Below the pieces are notes generated by a model, which worked only from the letters and a program-made list of their open reading frames with translations, searched no databases and was not told where the DNA came from. From positions 1 to 64,000 of the forward strand of contig JACZXB010000001.1 of assembly GCA_022571845.1 (NCBI GenBank): 64,000 nt of DNA, in the 5' to 3' direction. Both the position numbers and the translations under genes were made by a program. Below are positions 9,100 to 18,645 of this stretch, piece after piece (within the stretch, counting starts at the first letter, position 1; every line of letters begins with the position of its first letter). Source of the stretch: Candidatus Zixiibacteriota bacterium (GTDB taxonomy: Bacteria; Zixibacteria; MSB-5A5; GN15; FEB-12).

Positions 9100-12000
9100 T
9101 TATTTACTTTCTCCCAATAATCAAAACTATCATCGCATTGCCACTGGTAGTCTTCAAAATTATTACGTTCGCCCCAATGCTTCTTGGGTTTATCGTCACT
9201 ATTTTTCTTGCTTTCAGATTTTGCAAGAACTTTTTGAATCAACGCCTGCTTTTCTTGTTTAATAGCAGCACGCATGAGGAGGTCTGATTCCAAATCAAAA
9301 TATTTTTTGCCGTCGACCCAGGTTTGTTCCGCTTTGGCATATACGGAAAGCGGATTGTTGTTCCAGATGACGAAGTCAGCGTCTTTACCGACTTTAATCG
9401 AACCTACTCTATCATCGATTTTGAGCTGAATAGCCGGGTTCAGAGTTGCCAGTTTGATTGCTTCCTCCTGGCTCATGCCACCGTACATCACAGCTTTGGC
9501 GGCGTCTTGATTAAGGCGTCTGCCAAGGTCGCCGTTGTCTGAATTTATCGAGGTAACAACGCCAGCCTTGGTCATGAGTACCATGTTGTAGGGGATAGCA
9601 TCGTAAACTTCAAACTTGTAAGCCCACCAGTCGGCAAAAGTCGAAGCCGTGGCTCCATGTGCCGCCATTTCCGGCGCAACTTTGTAGCCTTCAAGAATAT
9701 GAGTAAAAGTCTGGATGTGGAAGCCGTGTTCTTCGGCGACCCGCATGAGCATTAGAATTTCTGATTGATGATAGGAATGACAATGGATGAACATTCTGGA
9801 ATTAACTATATCCGACATTGCCTCCAGTTCCAGATCGCGCCGCGGGGGGACAGTACGTTTTTTTGCACCGCTGCTCAACTTGTTATAAACAGCCCAATCG
9901 GCGTCGTACTCTTTAGCTGCCTGGCATTCATCTTTGATCAATGTTTCCACACCCATTCTGGTCTGAGGATAGCGGACAGTGAATTTGTCTCCGAAATTAC
10001 TGTGTTTTACATTTTCACCAAGAGCAAATTTTACAGTAGGGGGAGCGTTTTTAAATTTCATTTCTTCAGTACTCGAACCCCAGCGATGCTTGATTATTTG
10101 AGCCTGACCGCCTATGGGATTGCAGGAGCCATGCAAAAGCTGTGCAGTAGTTGTACCGCCGGCAAGCTGACGATATATATTTAAGTCATCTGAGTTTACA
10201 ACATCACCAATGCGAACTTCACAGGTTACGGCATCGGTGCATTCGTTGACCCCGCCTGAAATTGCAATATGCGAATGTTCATCAATCATACCGGCAGTAA
10301 TATGTTTTCCGGTGGCGTCTATTTCAGGCACCCCGGCTGGCGCTTTTAGATTCTGGCCGAGGGCAGCAAACTTTCCGTCTTTTATCAGCAGATCGTAGTT
10401 TTCGAGAATACCGACATCTTCAGAAGTCCATATTGTCGCATTCTTTATTAGGACATTCTCTTGCTGGGGCAATTTTTCTAAGCCGTAGGCGCGGTTAGGA
10501 AAAGTAAGTTTTGCGATCAGTTCTTCTTCATCGTCATCAACATCGTTGTCGTCAGCACTTTTCTTTTTATGCCGTTTGTCTTCTTCTTTATCTTCAACGT
10601 CACTTTCAGAGTCTGCCTTGTCAGTATCATCGTCAGCTTCGTCTTCCGCAGACTTTTCGACCGGAGCCGCTACAAATTCCTGACGGGTTCCGTCAGGACG
10701 AGTGAATTTACCCACATATGAACTATCTTTAATTCGTCCTGAGAAACGGAATGTTCCAATCAGTTCCAGAGTGTCCAGTTTAACCGAGAACATAAGTTTG
10801 GGACCCTGTACTTCGACATTTTTTAGTTTGTATTCTTTCTCTTCACCAAGTTCAAGTGTTCCTGACAGTTTTTCCGGCTTACCGCTGATTTCCAGTTCGA
10901 AATCTACACCATCAATATCAAGCGCGTATTCACCTTTGAATTCATATTCAGGAATCGGTTTTAGTTCGTGTTTTTTTCCTGCGACCCAAACAGAATAGAT
11001 TTTAGCTTCCTTTTCGAATATTTCTTTGTCCCAGATAGAGAAATTGGCAAGTTTCCCTTTTTCAAGCGTACCCGTAAACTGTTCAACTCCGCATAGTTCG
11101 GCAGGCACAGTAGTCAGCGAAGCCAGAGCAGTTTTTTTGGATAGGCCGCGTTTGATTGCTTTGCGAAGATTAGACAGGAAATCTTTCTTTTTCTTAAGGC
11201 CATGTGTAGTCAGCGCAAACGTAATATTGTTTTCTTCGAGAATATGCGGATTTGAAGGCGCTGTTTCCCAGTGACGAAGCGAGGCCAGGCTTACGTCAAG
11301 TTCGTCTTCAAACGAACCGACTTCGGGCGTCTTAGGATAATTAATAGGCAGAATTATTTTAGCGCCTGTAGCAGCAATATCATCTATTCGTTCATATTCT
11401 TCGCCGCTGCCGATATAAATAAATGAGCGGCCGAATTCTGTTGCGATGCGGTTGGCCCGCAGCAGCGAAAGCTTGTTGCTGGTTTCAAATACAAAAGTTT
11501 CGTTATCGCGGACAACTTCCGCTACTACTTTGCATTCTCTGTTGAATTCCGGCATCTTTTGATTAGGGTTTTTCTTTATGGCGGCCTGCGCATTGCTGTA
11601 CCAGTCAGCGTCAAGAAAAGTCTGTCGAATGAGAGCAATGCTGCCCATAAGGGAAGATGGATTCCATTGTTTTGAACTGCCCTTATCAAAAGAAAGAAAG
11701 TGATGAGAGTAGGGCCGCAGGACCATATCATTTGAAAGGCCTTCGCCTAAGAGCGCCACAAACGAACGTCCACGGAAGATTCCGTCAAGTTTGGCTGACT
11801 GTACTGTCGTAAAGCCAATTTCGTGAAAAGCTTTAGCCTGTATTGAGTCCGGCTTAAATGATTCTACATGGTTGACCGAGGCATGAATAGCATCGTTCCA
11901 GGAGTCGCCGCCCTGGCGATCTGCCTGATATTTAGGACTGCCAGACCGATCTCTTCTTTTCTTCTTTTCTTTTTTGCCCAGTCCATATTCAGCAAAGGCA

Positions 12001-12281
12001 TCAATAAAGCCCGGGAATATGTATTTGCCATTTAGATCTATAACAGTTGCATCAGCAGGTATTTTAATATTTGTGCCGACAGCTTCGACTAGCCCGTTAC
12101 GGATGACCATGCTGGCGTTTTCCAACAACAGGTCGGGCGTTATTTGAATGTTGGCATTTCTAAAGGTAGTAATTTCGCTGTTTTTTACTCTAATTCCATA
12201 ATTAGGGGTAGTTTGAGCAATTGCTGAACTACTAAGCAGCAACGCTGCCAGAAAAAAATATGGTTTTTTCATATATTTCAT
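9096..12281 (-). CDS. Secreted double-domain amidohydrolase
   Basis: About 1061 residues from ATG at 12281. This start has AGAGG about 10 nt upstream and gives the signal peptide MKYMKKPYFFLAALLLSSSAIAQ. The open frame extends 40 codons further upstream without a credible start. The N-terminal amidohydrolase module (about 30-480) lacks the metal HxH (it has FPGFIDAFAEYG). An acidic Asp/Glu/Lys linker follows at about 580-620. The C-terminal module carries the intact site DEHSH, further His residues in FIHCHSYH and FTHILEG, and an Asp in INSDNGD. Only the C-terminal module should bind metal. The substrate is unknown; relatives hydrolyse cyclic amides or isoaspartyl peptides. First gene of a two-gene operon. 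Confidence 0.85.
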   Translation of the reverse strand: MKYMKKPYFFLAALLLSSSAIAQTTPNYGIRVKNSEITTFRNANIQITPDLLLENASMVIRNGLVEAVGTNIKIPADATVIDLNGKYIFPGFIDAFAEYGLGKKEKKKRRDRSGSPKYQADRQGGDSWNDAIHASVNHVESFKPDSIQAKAFHEIGFTTVQSAKLDGIFRGRSFVALLGEGLSNDMVLRPYSHHFLSFDKGSSKQWNPSSLMGSIALIRQTFLDADWYSNAQAAIKKNPNQKMPEFNRECKVVAEVVRDNETFVFETSNKLSLLRANRIATEFGRSFIYIGSGEEYERIDDIAATGAKIILPINYPKTPEVGSFEDELDVSLASLRHWETAPSNPHILEENNITFALTTHGLKKKKDFLSNLRKAIKRGLSKKTALASLTTVPAELCGVEQFTGTLEKGKLANFSIWDKEIFEKEAKIYSVWVAGKKHELKPIPEYEFKGEYALDIDGVDFELEISGKPEKLSGTLELGEEKEYKLKNVEVQGPKLMFSVKLDTLELIGTFRFSGRIKDSSYVGKFTRPDGTRQEFVAAPVEKSAEDEADDDTDKADSESDVEDKEEDKRHKKKSADDNDVDDDEEELIAKLTFPNRAYGLEKLPQQENVLIKNATIWTSEDVGILENYDLLIKDGKFAALGQNLKAPAGVPEIDATGKHITAGMIDEHSHIAISGGVNECTDAVTCEVRIGDVVNSDDLNIYRQLAGGTTTAQLLHGSCNPIGGQAQIIKHRWGSSTEEMKFKNAPPTVKFALGENVKHSNFGDKFTVRYPQTRMGVETLIKDECQAAKEYDADWAVYNKLSSGAKKRTVPPRRDLELEAMSDIVNSRMFIHCHSYHQSEILMLMRVAEEHGFHIQTFTHILEGYKVAPEMAAHGATASTFADWWAYKFEVYDAIPYNMVLMTKAGVVTSINSDNGDLGRRLNQDAAKAVMYGGMSQEEAIKLATLNPAIQLKIDDRVGSIKVGKDADFVIWNNNPLSVYAKAEQTWVDGKKYFDLESDLLMRAAIKQEKQALIQKVLAKSESKKNSDDKPKKHWGERNNFEDYQWQCDDSFDYWEKVNK

Positions 12282-12432
12282 ATACCGGATACCTCTTTGA
12301 GTTATACAAATTATAAAATTTATAGTATTGGCACATAGGGCGGGGCCAATGCAGCCAAAACAAAGCGTTAAATTTATAACGGATATAGTGGCAGATATCA
12401 AGCAGAATCAAGATACTATTAGCTGCACGAAT

Positions 12433-15165
12433 TCAATTTGGGCAAACCGGAGCAGGTCCGCCACGAAAAATGAAATCCACGAGATAAGTCAGCTCCAGAA
12501 TTCCCACAAACTCACCATCGCCATTGACATCGGCAGCAGGTATAAATGGTGGCGGAGGTCCGCCTCTGAAAACGAAATCTACTAAGTATGTCAGCTCAAT
12601 AATACCTACAAATTCGCCGTCAAAGTTTACATCACCACAAATATACGGCAGCGAAATATTGATATTATCTACAAACCAGTCATCAAAAGGTCCAGCTGTA
12701 CCAGTCGAGCGAATCCTCAACCTGAAAGCCTTGTGACAGGCGTCATTCGGCAGATCATGAGCCACTTGTATAAATTCAGTCATATCCGTGTCTGAGCCTA
12801 AATACTGCTGCAAGAGCTGCCAGTTTGCTGAAGAATCCAGATATTCAAAGTATAGATTATCTCCAGTCTCAGTGGAATTACCACCTCCGGTTCGTTGATA
12901 ATCATAGCGTAGAACCGAGTTGCACTGTCCATCCAAATCAATAACTTGAGATACAATGGTGTCGGCACCCACCGGACCTCCGTTGAGATTTAAAGCATAT
13001 GGCGGGGACGGTATATTTAAGCCGATACTGTTTATTTCAATGTTAAGAAAACTAACCCACTTAGCGGGATCAATTGTTGTTGTCGGAAACTCTTCTTCGA
13101 ATGGTAAAGTGAGCGGGACGCCGAGCGAGGTAGTGATCAAAGAAGACTGGCCAAAAATAGCCGGATTCGATCCGGAAACCACATCAATAATCGCAGTATC
13201 GGATTCACCAAAAAACGAGTTTGAGATTACAACACTTACTCGAAAAGTAAAGCTCGAATCTTCCAATAGTACCGAGCTTGAATTTATGATGAAGAAGCCG
13301 GCCGAATCCCAGATTGTGGTGTTCCAAAAGTTTCCGGATGAAGTTAATGCGTATTGGTCCGAGTACAGGCCGTTGTTTGTAATCGTAAGTTGATACCAGA
13401 CAGTATCATCGACAACAGCGCTTGCTGAATCGAATAGAGGGTCAAGAGTCATTGCATAGTCAATTACTTGAAAAGTGACAATATCTGTTGTGTCGGCTGA
13501 ACCGTTGGCATCAATCGCGTACAGATAATAATCAATAATTGTGCCCGGCGATTGGGCGGGGATGAAAGCATGAAATTCATCGGGCTGTCCGGTGGGGGTT
13601 AACGTATCTATTTGCCAGATCGCGTCCAGATTATAGTACAACAATTGATCCCCTGCCGATAGAGTAGTATCGGACTTAATCTCACATATTACTTCATAAG
13701 GATTTACTGAATCCTTTGTATCTTCCAGCGGAGTGTGCGTGATTGCTGTCCCGCAAAGCAACTGTCCCATTTCGTTCAACGAATTGAAAATATTCAGCCT
13801 GCCACCAGAAACTGTTATTCCGTTTAGAGATGGAATTGGGTCTGTGCCGTCAAGAATTGTCTGAAGTACATCCAGAGCATAAGTTGCCGGATCGTTCTTG
13901 TAGGCGCTAATAAAACCGGCACAGGCGCCTGAATACATCAGAGCCACTGCCCCGGTAACTTGTGGGGTAGCCATTGAAGTGCCGGTTAGATATCCATATG
14001 AATTTCCTGAGGTTGTAGAAAAGATAGTAGTACCCGGCGCTCCCAGATCAATTGTTGTAGCGCCGTAAGCAGCGCCAGTGTTTTTGACATCAGAATTGGT
14101 AGTGTTGGTGACAGAAAGCAAGTAGTCACTATCGCAAGCTGTCGGTACATCCCCCTGCACATCAATATCGATATTTAAATTTGCGGTTGCGGCAGCGCTG
14201 ATTATTCCAGCTTGTCCCATAGAATCATACATCGCACACCAGATAGGAAAATTGTCGGGATTGCCGAAATCTACTCCGAATGATGAATTGGTAGAGACTA
14301 CGAAGGCACCTTCGGCGCCGTCAGTCTCGTTGAATCTTTTGCGCATTTCAAAAACATAGCCGTAGGCGGCAACTACAGTCGCCTCCGAACCGCTTGAGCC
14401 GGCAATCGGCATAACTTTAACATTCCAATTGACGCCGCTGACTCCTATTCCATTGTTTCCGGCAGCAGCACAAATGCCAGTAACGTGAGTACCATGGTTT
14501 CCTCCGGGAATGTTGCCGCTATTGTTGTAAGCGTTCCAGCCATGGTAATCATCAATATAACCGTTGCCGTCGTCATCGATGCCATTGCCGGGAATCTCTA
14601 ATTCGTTTTTCCAGAATAGAAGGTCGTTGTGATTCAAATCAAAGCCACCATCTATAACGGCTATAACAATTTCGTCTCCCTGGACGGTGGTATCACCTGT
14701 AGCGATATCCCAAGCTTCGGGTGCATCAATATCGGCGTCAACTACCCCTCCTAACTGGGCGGTATTATGTAATGCCCATTGGTTTCCAAAATTTGGATCA
14801 TCAGGAAAAGTCGACCTGAGAGATACTTCGTGATTAAACTGGGCGATCGCTACTTCGTTGTGATTAGAAACAGATTCAAGCAGAGCTTCGTCGCTTGTCG
14901 ATTTAGCGTCGTATTCATAAAGCCAGATATTGAGCCTTCGGGAGAGCAGCCTTTTGGGCTTTAGCTTTTGTGACTGAAAATCTTCTGATAGCAGATTGGG
15001 TTGTGAATCTTCAAAAAACTGAATAATAAGTTCACCCGGAAAATAGGTAGAATTGTCTTTCGCATCAGAGCTTGAAGATGAAGAAATAGACCAGGCAGCT
15101 AATAAAAACAGAATGAGCCGAATAGTATCTTTAGTCTTTAAGTAGAAATTTTTAAAAATGTTCAT
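12433..15165 (-). CDS. Subtilisin-like (S8) serine protease with C-terminal dockerin-like repeats
   Basis: 910 residues: signal peptide or anchor (about 14-30), a propeptide-like region with PGELIIQF (about 40-115), then the S8 catalytic domain. The triad is visible: Asp172 in AVIDGGFD, His224 in GGNHGTHVTG, and Ser in GTSMATPQVTG. Beta-rich domains follow (about 470-840), including a jelly-roll-like segment. The C-terminus is two dockerin-like repeats (GDVNFDGE and DVNGDGE loops, each with LTYLVDF.FRGGP). It should be exported and act outside the cell, possibly processing neighbouring surface proteins that carry the same tag; that link is inference. A plausible promoter lies at 15254-15281. 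Confidence 0.9.
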   Translation of the reverse strand: MNIFKNFYLKTKDTIRLILFLLAAWSISSSSSSDAKDNSTYFPGELIIQFFEDSQPNLLSEDFQSQKLKPKRLLSRRLNIWLYEYDAKSTSDEALLESVSNHNEVAIAQFNHEVSLRSTFPDDPNFGNQWALHNTAQLGGVVDADIDAPEAWDIATGDTTVQGDEIVIAVIDGGFDLNHNDLLFWKNELEIPGNGIDDDGNGYIDDYHGWNAYNNSGNIPGGNHGTHVTGICAAAGNNGIGVSGVNWNVKVMPIAGSSGSEATVVAAYGYVFEMRKRFNETDGAEGAFVVSTNSSFGVDFGNPDNFPIWCAMYDSMGQAGIISAAATANLNIDIDVQGDVPTACDSDYLLSVTNTTNSDVKNTGAAYGATTIDLGAPGTTIFSTTSGNSYGYLTGTSMATPQVTGAVALMYSGACAGFISAYKNDPATYALDVLQTILDGTDPIPSLNGITVSGGRLNIFNSLNEMGQLLCGTAITHTPLEDTKDSVNPYEVICEIKSDTTLSAGDQLLYYNLDAIWQIDTLTPTGQPDEFHAFIPAQSPGTIIDYYLYAIDANGSADTTDIVTFQVIDYAMTLDPLFDSASAVVDDTVWYQLTITNNGLYSDQYALTSSGNFWNTTIWDSAGFFIINSSSVLLEDSSFTFRVSVVISNSFFGESDTAIIDVVSGSNPAIFGQSSLITTSLGVPLTLPFEEEFPTTTIDPAKWVSFLNIEINSIGLNIPSPPYALNLNGGPVGADTIVSQVIDLDGQCNSVLRYDYQRTGGGNSTETGDNLYFEYLDSSANWQLLQQYLGSDTDMTEFIQVAHDLPNDACHKAFRLRIRSTGTAGPFDDWFVDNINISLPYICGDVNFDGEFVGIIELTYLVDFVFRGGPPPPFIPAADVNGDGEFVGILELTYLVDFIFRGGPAPVCPN

Positions 15166-15253
15166 TACTTAATTCCAATTTTGGTTTCAAATTTGTTGAC
15201 GGCAGGTAATACTCAGGAGTCTTCACGTATCTCCCAATAGTTAAATCCCTTCA

Positions 15254-15281
15254 AACATAACAATAAGCTGACATTTGTCAA
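15254..15281 (-). promoter_or_regulatory. Sigma-70-type promoter for the S8 protease gene
   Basis: On the minus strand TTGACA and TATGTT are separated by 16 nt, about 90 nt upstream of the protease start. The match is seen by eye only. Confidence 0.45.
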
Positions 15282-15333
15282 CAAACAATACATATTTCTC
15301 ATTACCATACATACTATAAAGTCTGAAATTATC

Positions 15334-15362
15334 TTGAATTGTGATTGAGTCTAAACTATTGA
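15334..15362 (+). promoter_or_regulatory. Sigma-70-type promoter for the GNAT gene
   Basis: TTGAAT and TATTGA with a 17-nt spacer. The predicted start site lies about 10 nt before the ATG at 15380, and no Shine-Dalgarno is visible, so the transcript would have almost no leader. Confidence 0.35.
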
Positions 15363-15379
15363 CAGATTAGATTTCTGGC

Positions 15380-15961
15380 ATGACTGCAGAAATCTTTCAG
15401 ATTGACCTGAGATTTTACCCGGTTACACCCAGTCGCTGGAAAGATTTCGAATTGCTTTTTGGCAAAAACGGCGCCTGCGGTGGTTGCTGGTGTATGCATT
15501 GGCGCCTCAAGCAATCTGAATATGACAAGCAAAAGGGATCAGGGAACAAACGGGCGATGAAAAAACTGATTAAAACCAATAGGCCTCCCGGAATCATCGG
15601 CTATTTCAAAAAAGAACCGGTTGCCTGGTGCTGTGTGGGTCCGCGGGAGAATTTCTCCAAGTTAGAACGATCAAGAACACTCAAGCCAATTGATGATAAA
15701 CCGGTCTGGTCTATACTTTGCCTGTTTGTTTCTAAATCTTTTCGTAAGGCCGGGCTTTCTTACCAAGTCGTAGAAGCAGCCACTGATTATGCCTTTTCAA
15801 AAGGAGCTACCATAGTCGAGGGCTATCCTTATGTGACGGGCAACAAGAAATGGGCCGACCCGTTTCTGTTTACCGGGTTGGCTTCATCGTTTAAGAGAGC
15901 AGGATTCAAAGTTGTAGCAAAACCATCGAAGAGCAGGCGGATAGTAAGATTGTTCAGATAG
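15380..15961 (+). CDS. GNAT family N-acetyltransferase
   Basis: 193 residues of the GNAT subfamily marked by the N-terminal GACGGCWCMHWRL segment (about 31-43). The acetyl-CoA-binding part follows in the middle: WSILCLFVSKSFRKAGLS (strand 4 and the loop to helix 3), then VVEAATDYAFSKGA. Cytoplasmic transfer of an acetyl group to a small molecule or protein is the expected activity; the acceptor cannot be told. It is the only plus-strand gene in the first 22 kb and is convergent with the pseudogene at 15981-18537, with only about 20 nt between their ends. Confidence 0.8.
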   Translation: MTAEIFQIDLRFYPVTPSRWKDFELLFGKNGACGGCWCMHWRLKQSEYDKQKGSGNKRAMKKLIKTNRPPGIIGYFKKEPVAWCCVGPRENFSKLERSRTLKPIDDKPVWSILCLFVSKSFRKAGLSYQVVEAATDYAFSKGATIVEGYPYVTGNKKWADPFLFTGLASSFKRAGFKVVAKPSKSRRIVRLFR

Positions 15962-15980
15962 AAGGCGCAGTTATTCCATA

Positions 15981-18537
15981 TCAATAACAGGGTCCCGGTG
16001 ATGGAGCGCCGCGGAAAATATCATCAATAATATATACAAGGTCGATGGCTGTAGCAGATCGTCCATCGAAATTCAAATCTGCTTCTATGGGACATGGAGG
16101 CGCCGGTCCGCCTCTGAATATATAGTCAATCAGATAAACTAAGTCAAAAAAACTATTGTCATCTCCGTTACCATCGATATCTCCACGAATACCTATGCAA
16201 CAGGTGTCTTCGAAAGATGGTGGACTGAAGTTCAGTACTTCTTTCAGACTGGTGAGGGAAGACAGCGGGTCATCGCCCTGGCCGACAGCAATTTTGATAA
16301 TTATCTGCTGAGTGTCATTTGGAGCAAAGTCGAACGGTCCAAATGACACAAACATTCTCCTGTCAGAAGAATTAAAATCTAAGTCCCCGGTTCCTGTTAC
16401 CGGGTCACCGGGAAGCATATATCTGGTGCCGTTAGGAAGGGGTTCACCAAAATCCCAAGGACTAAACCCATTCATATACTGATAGGTCCAGCGAAAGTTT
16501 TGAGGATCATCGGCACCTATCCACCTCATGAATGAAGTCATAGGCGGTCCCTCAATCAGTTTCCCTCCAAAAGCCGGAACTCGTGTGCCATAATCTCTAT
16601 CTGTGCCATCATTGTAGCAGAAGAAAATGTCGTTAAGCGTATCACAGCCAACGAAATCATCTCCGGCGTTGCCCAGGTCAGGGTCAAACCATAGACTTAT
16701 AAAGAACCCATTGTAAGTGTTCCCGCTTTTATTGATGAGTTTATATTTGGAATAAACTGATAAATCCTCAGCGCCGGCGGTTACTGTAGGAGGAACGGCA
16801 GCCGTAAAAGCGAAAGTGTCGGGAGTCAGGAACTTGGGTGTTCTCAGTCTGAAAATCGTGCCGGGTTCTGGCAGGCTCTGATTAAACGGCGGAGCGACTC
16901 CTCCATTCCAATTTATCAGGACAGTTCTGGCTATGACTTCTTCATCAGAATAATCATAAGTACCTGCCAGAATCTCTGCTGCTCTAGTTTGATAACCAAT
17001 ATCGCCAGGAGTAGAATCAACAGGATAGAGCCAGTAAATCCAGTCTGTGAATGGACCATCGTCACCACCTGATGCGGAGTGCTCTCCGCCAGCAGGACCG
17101 AATACCGAATCTAATGCGCAACCCCAGGCTTCGAGGTTATAAGTATAGTCATTTCCAAAATCAAGTTGCCAGACAACCATTCTGACATCGTCGCTGGCAT
17201 TGTTTGGAGTCCCTTTCCCAGTGTTCCAAAGTTCAAACGGCACCCATTGCACTTTCATCCTGAAAGGCTCTTATGGCGATACTTCCGCCACCCAACGAGC
17301 TATCGTAAATGCCGGATGAATTGGTGTCGCCGGTGAAGCGCATTTCGTAGTCGTATATGCCAACATCCTCGGCATTGTCATTTCTCAGAGATCTTGAGAG
17401 AAATGCGGCGTAGCTGCCTCGAGTACCGCCATTACAGGTACCCCCGTTGTCGCCAGTATGTAATGCCCAAATTCCCGGACCGACCTGCTGACTGCTGTCC
17501 GGAGTAATTGACGGGAAACCCTGCGAGGGAAGAGCTGCGCCAGCCGGCGGGTCAAGCGGACCGCTTGAGTTCGCCACAACTTCGAACGCTTCAAAAGCAG
17601 TAGCAAAGCCCGATACTTGTATTAGAAAGCCATCGGTGACTGTAGTATGAAGCTTGCCAAAGTTGGTTTGATTGGCCAAAACAGTATCATTCAGAGTTAT
17701 GTTTATGAGATGCCAGACCGGACCGAGAGTCGAATCATTATCGGTGCTAACCTCATAATCGTGTCCGGTAAGAAGAGTTGCGTCGACAATCTCAACTGTT
17801 ACATTACCATCACTTGCACCTATTTGGCTGACGACAAAATGAGTCGGACTTGGCAAAACATATATGCCCTCACCAGTATCAGCCCAGACAGTATGCTGAA
17901 CTTCTATTCCAAGGCCGACCGCTGAGCTGGCATCGTTTAAGTGAACGGCGCTATTGGCGTCGTTATAAACGCTCCATAGTGTCTGTTTACCTGTCAGCAG
18001 TGGATTACCCAGGCTGTCTACCGGTGCGCCCATAGATGAGGGCCAGTCCAGATAATCTTGATTCGGGTTTGATGACATGCTGTCGCTGTAAATTTTGTAG
18101 ACTCGATACAGAGAATCTATATCAGCATCAGCTATAAATGTGCCTCCAACCATTGGTCCCGGCCAGTAGTCATTCGAGTATTGTGCTACTGACACCAGTG
18201 TATCACCAGTGGACGAATTTACGCCTGCAAACCATATTCCGGCAGCAAAGCAAACGGTATTAGTGGCAGTTCCATTTTGAATGTTTTCAAGGCCATAGTA
18301 GGGATATTAGAAGCCATCACTCTTGCTCAGCATACCTGCTCTGTCCCATGAAAACGAACCGACGTTAGTGACAAACATGAGGACGTTGTTAGCGTCAATA
18401 TATTTATCTTGTTGAATGATTTGTCTGCCCGAAGAGGCTAAAGGGAGATCATTTTTATCAGGAGTAGGCAGAGCATAAGCAGTGGCTATAATCAGAGCCA
18501 TGAAAATAAGCGAATATTTCAGGCTTTTCAATTTCAC
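15981..18537 (-). pseudogene. Broken dockerin-tagged secreted protein (paralogue of 18646-21510)
   Basis: The minus strand holds a copy of the neighbouring 954-residue gene cut by two lesions. From ATG at 18537 the frame gives a signal peptide and VLMFVTNVGSF, then stops at TAA (18307-18309) exactly where the intact copy has a Tyr codon (DGFYYP). The same frame resumes at once and runs to about 17250 (IAIRAFQDE). A +1/-2 shift there moves the rest (VQWVPFELW onward) into another frame, open to 15981. The C-terminus still encodes two dockerin-like repeats (IRGDIDGNGDD and ADLNFDGR loops, FRGGPAPP). One nonsense and one frameshift in a gene whose neighbours are intact point to real decay; sequencing error is the alternative. 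Confidence 0.85.
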
Positions 18538-18645
18538 AAGTTCTGGTTCCTAAGATTCGATTTGGTAAACAGACTCCTCAATGAGGATATCGGCTTTCCT
18601 TATCTATCATAAGATAGGCAAAGAGGGTATGCTGTCAACTATAAA

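Noticed and set aside
12282-12401. 40-codon N-terminal extension of the double amidohydrolase
   Set aside because: The extension has no ribosome-binding site and would bury the signal peptide; ATG 12281 has AGAGG upstream.
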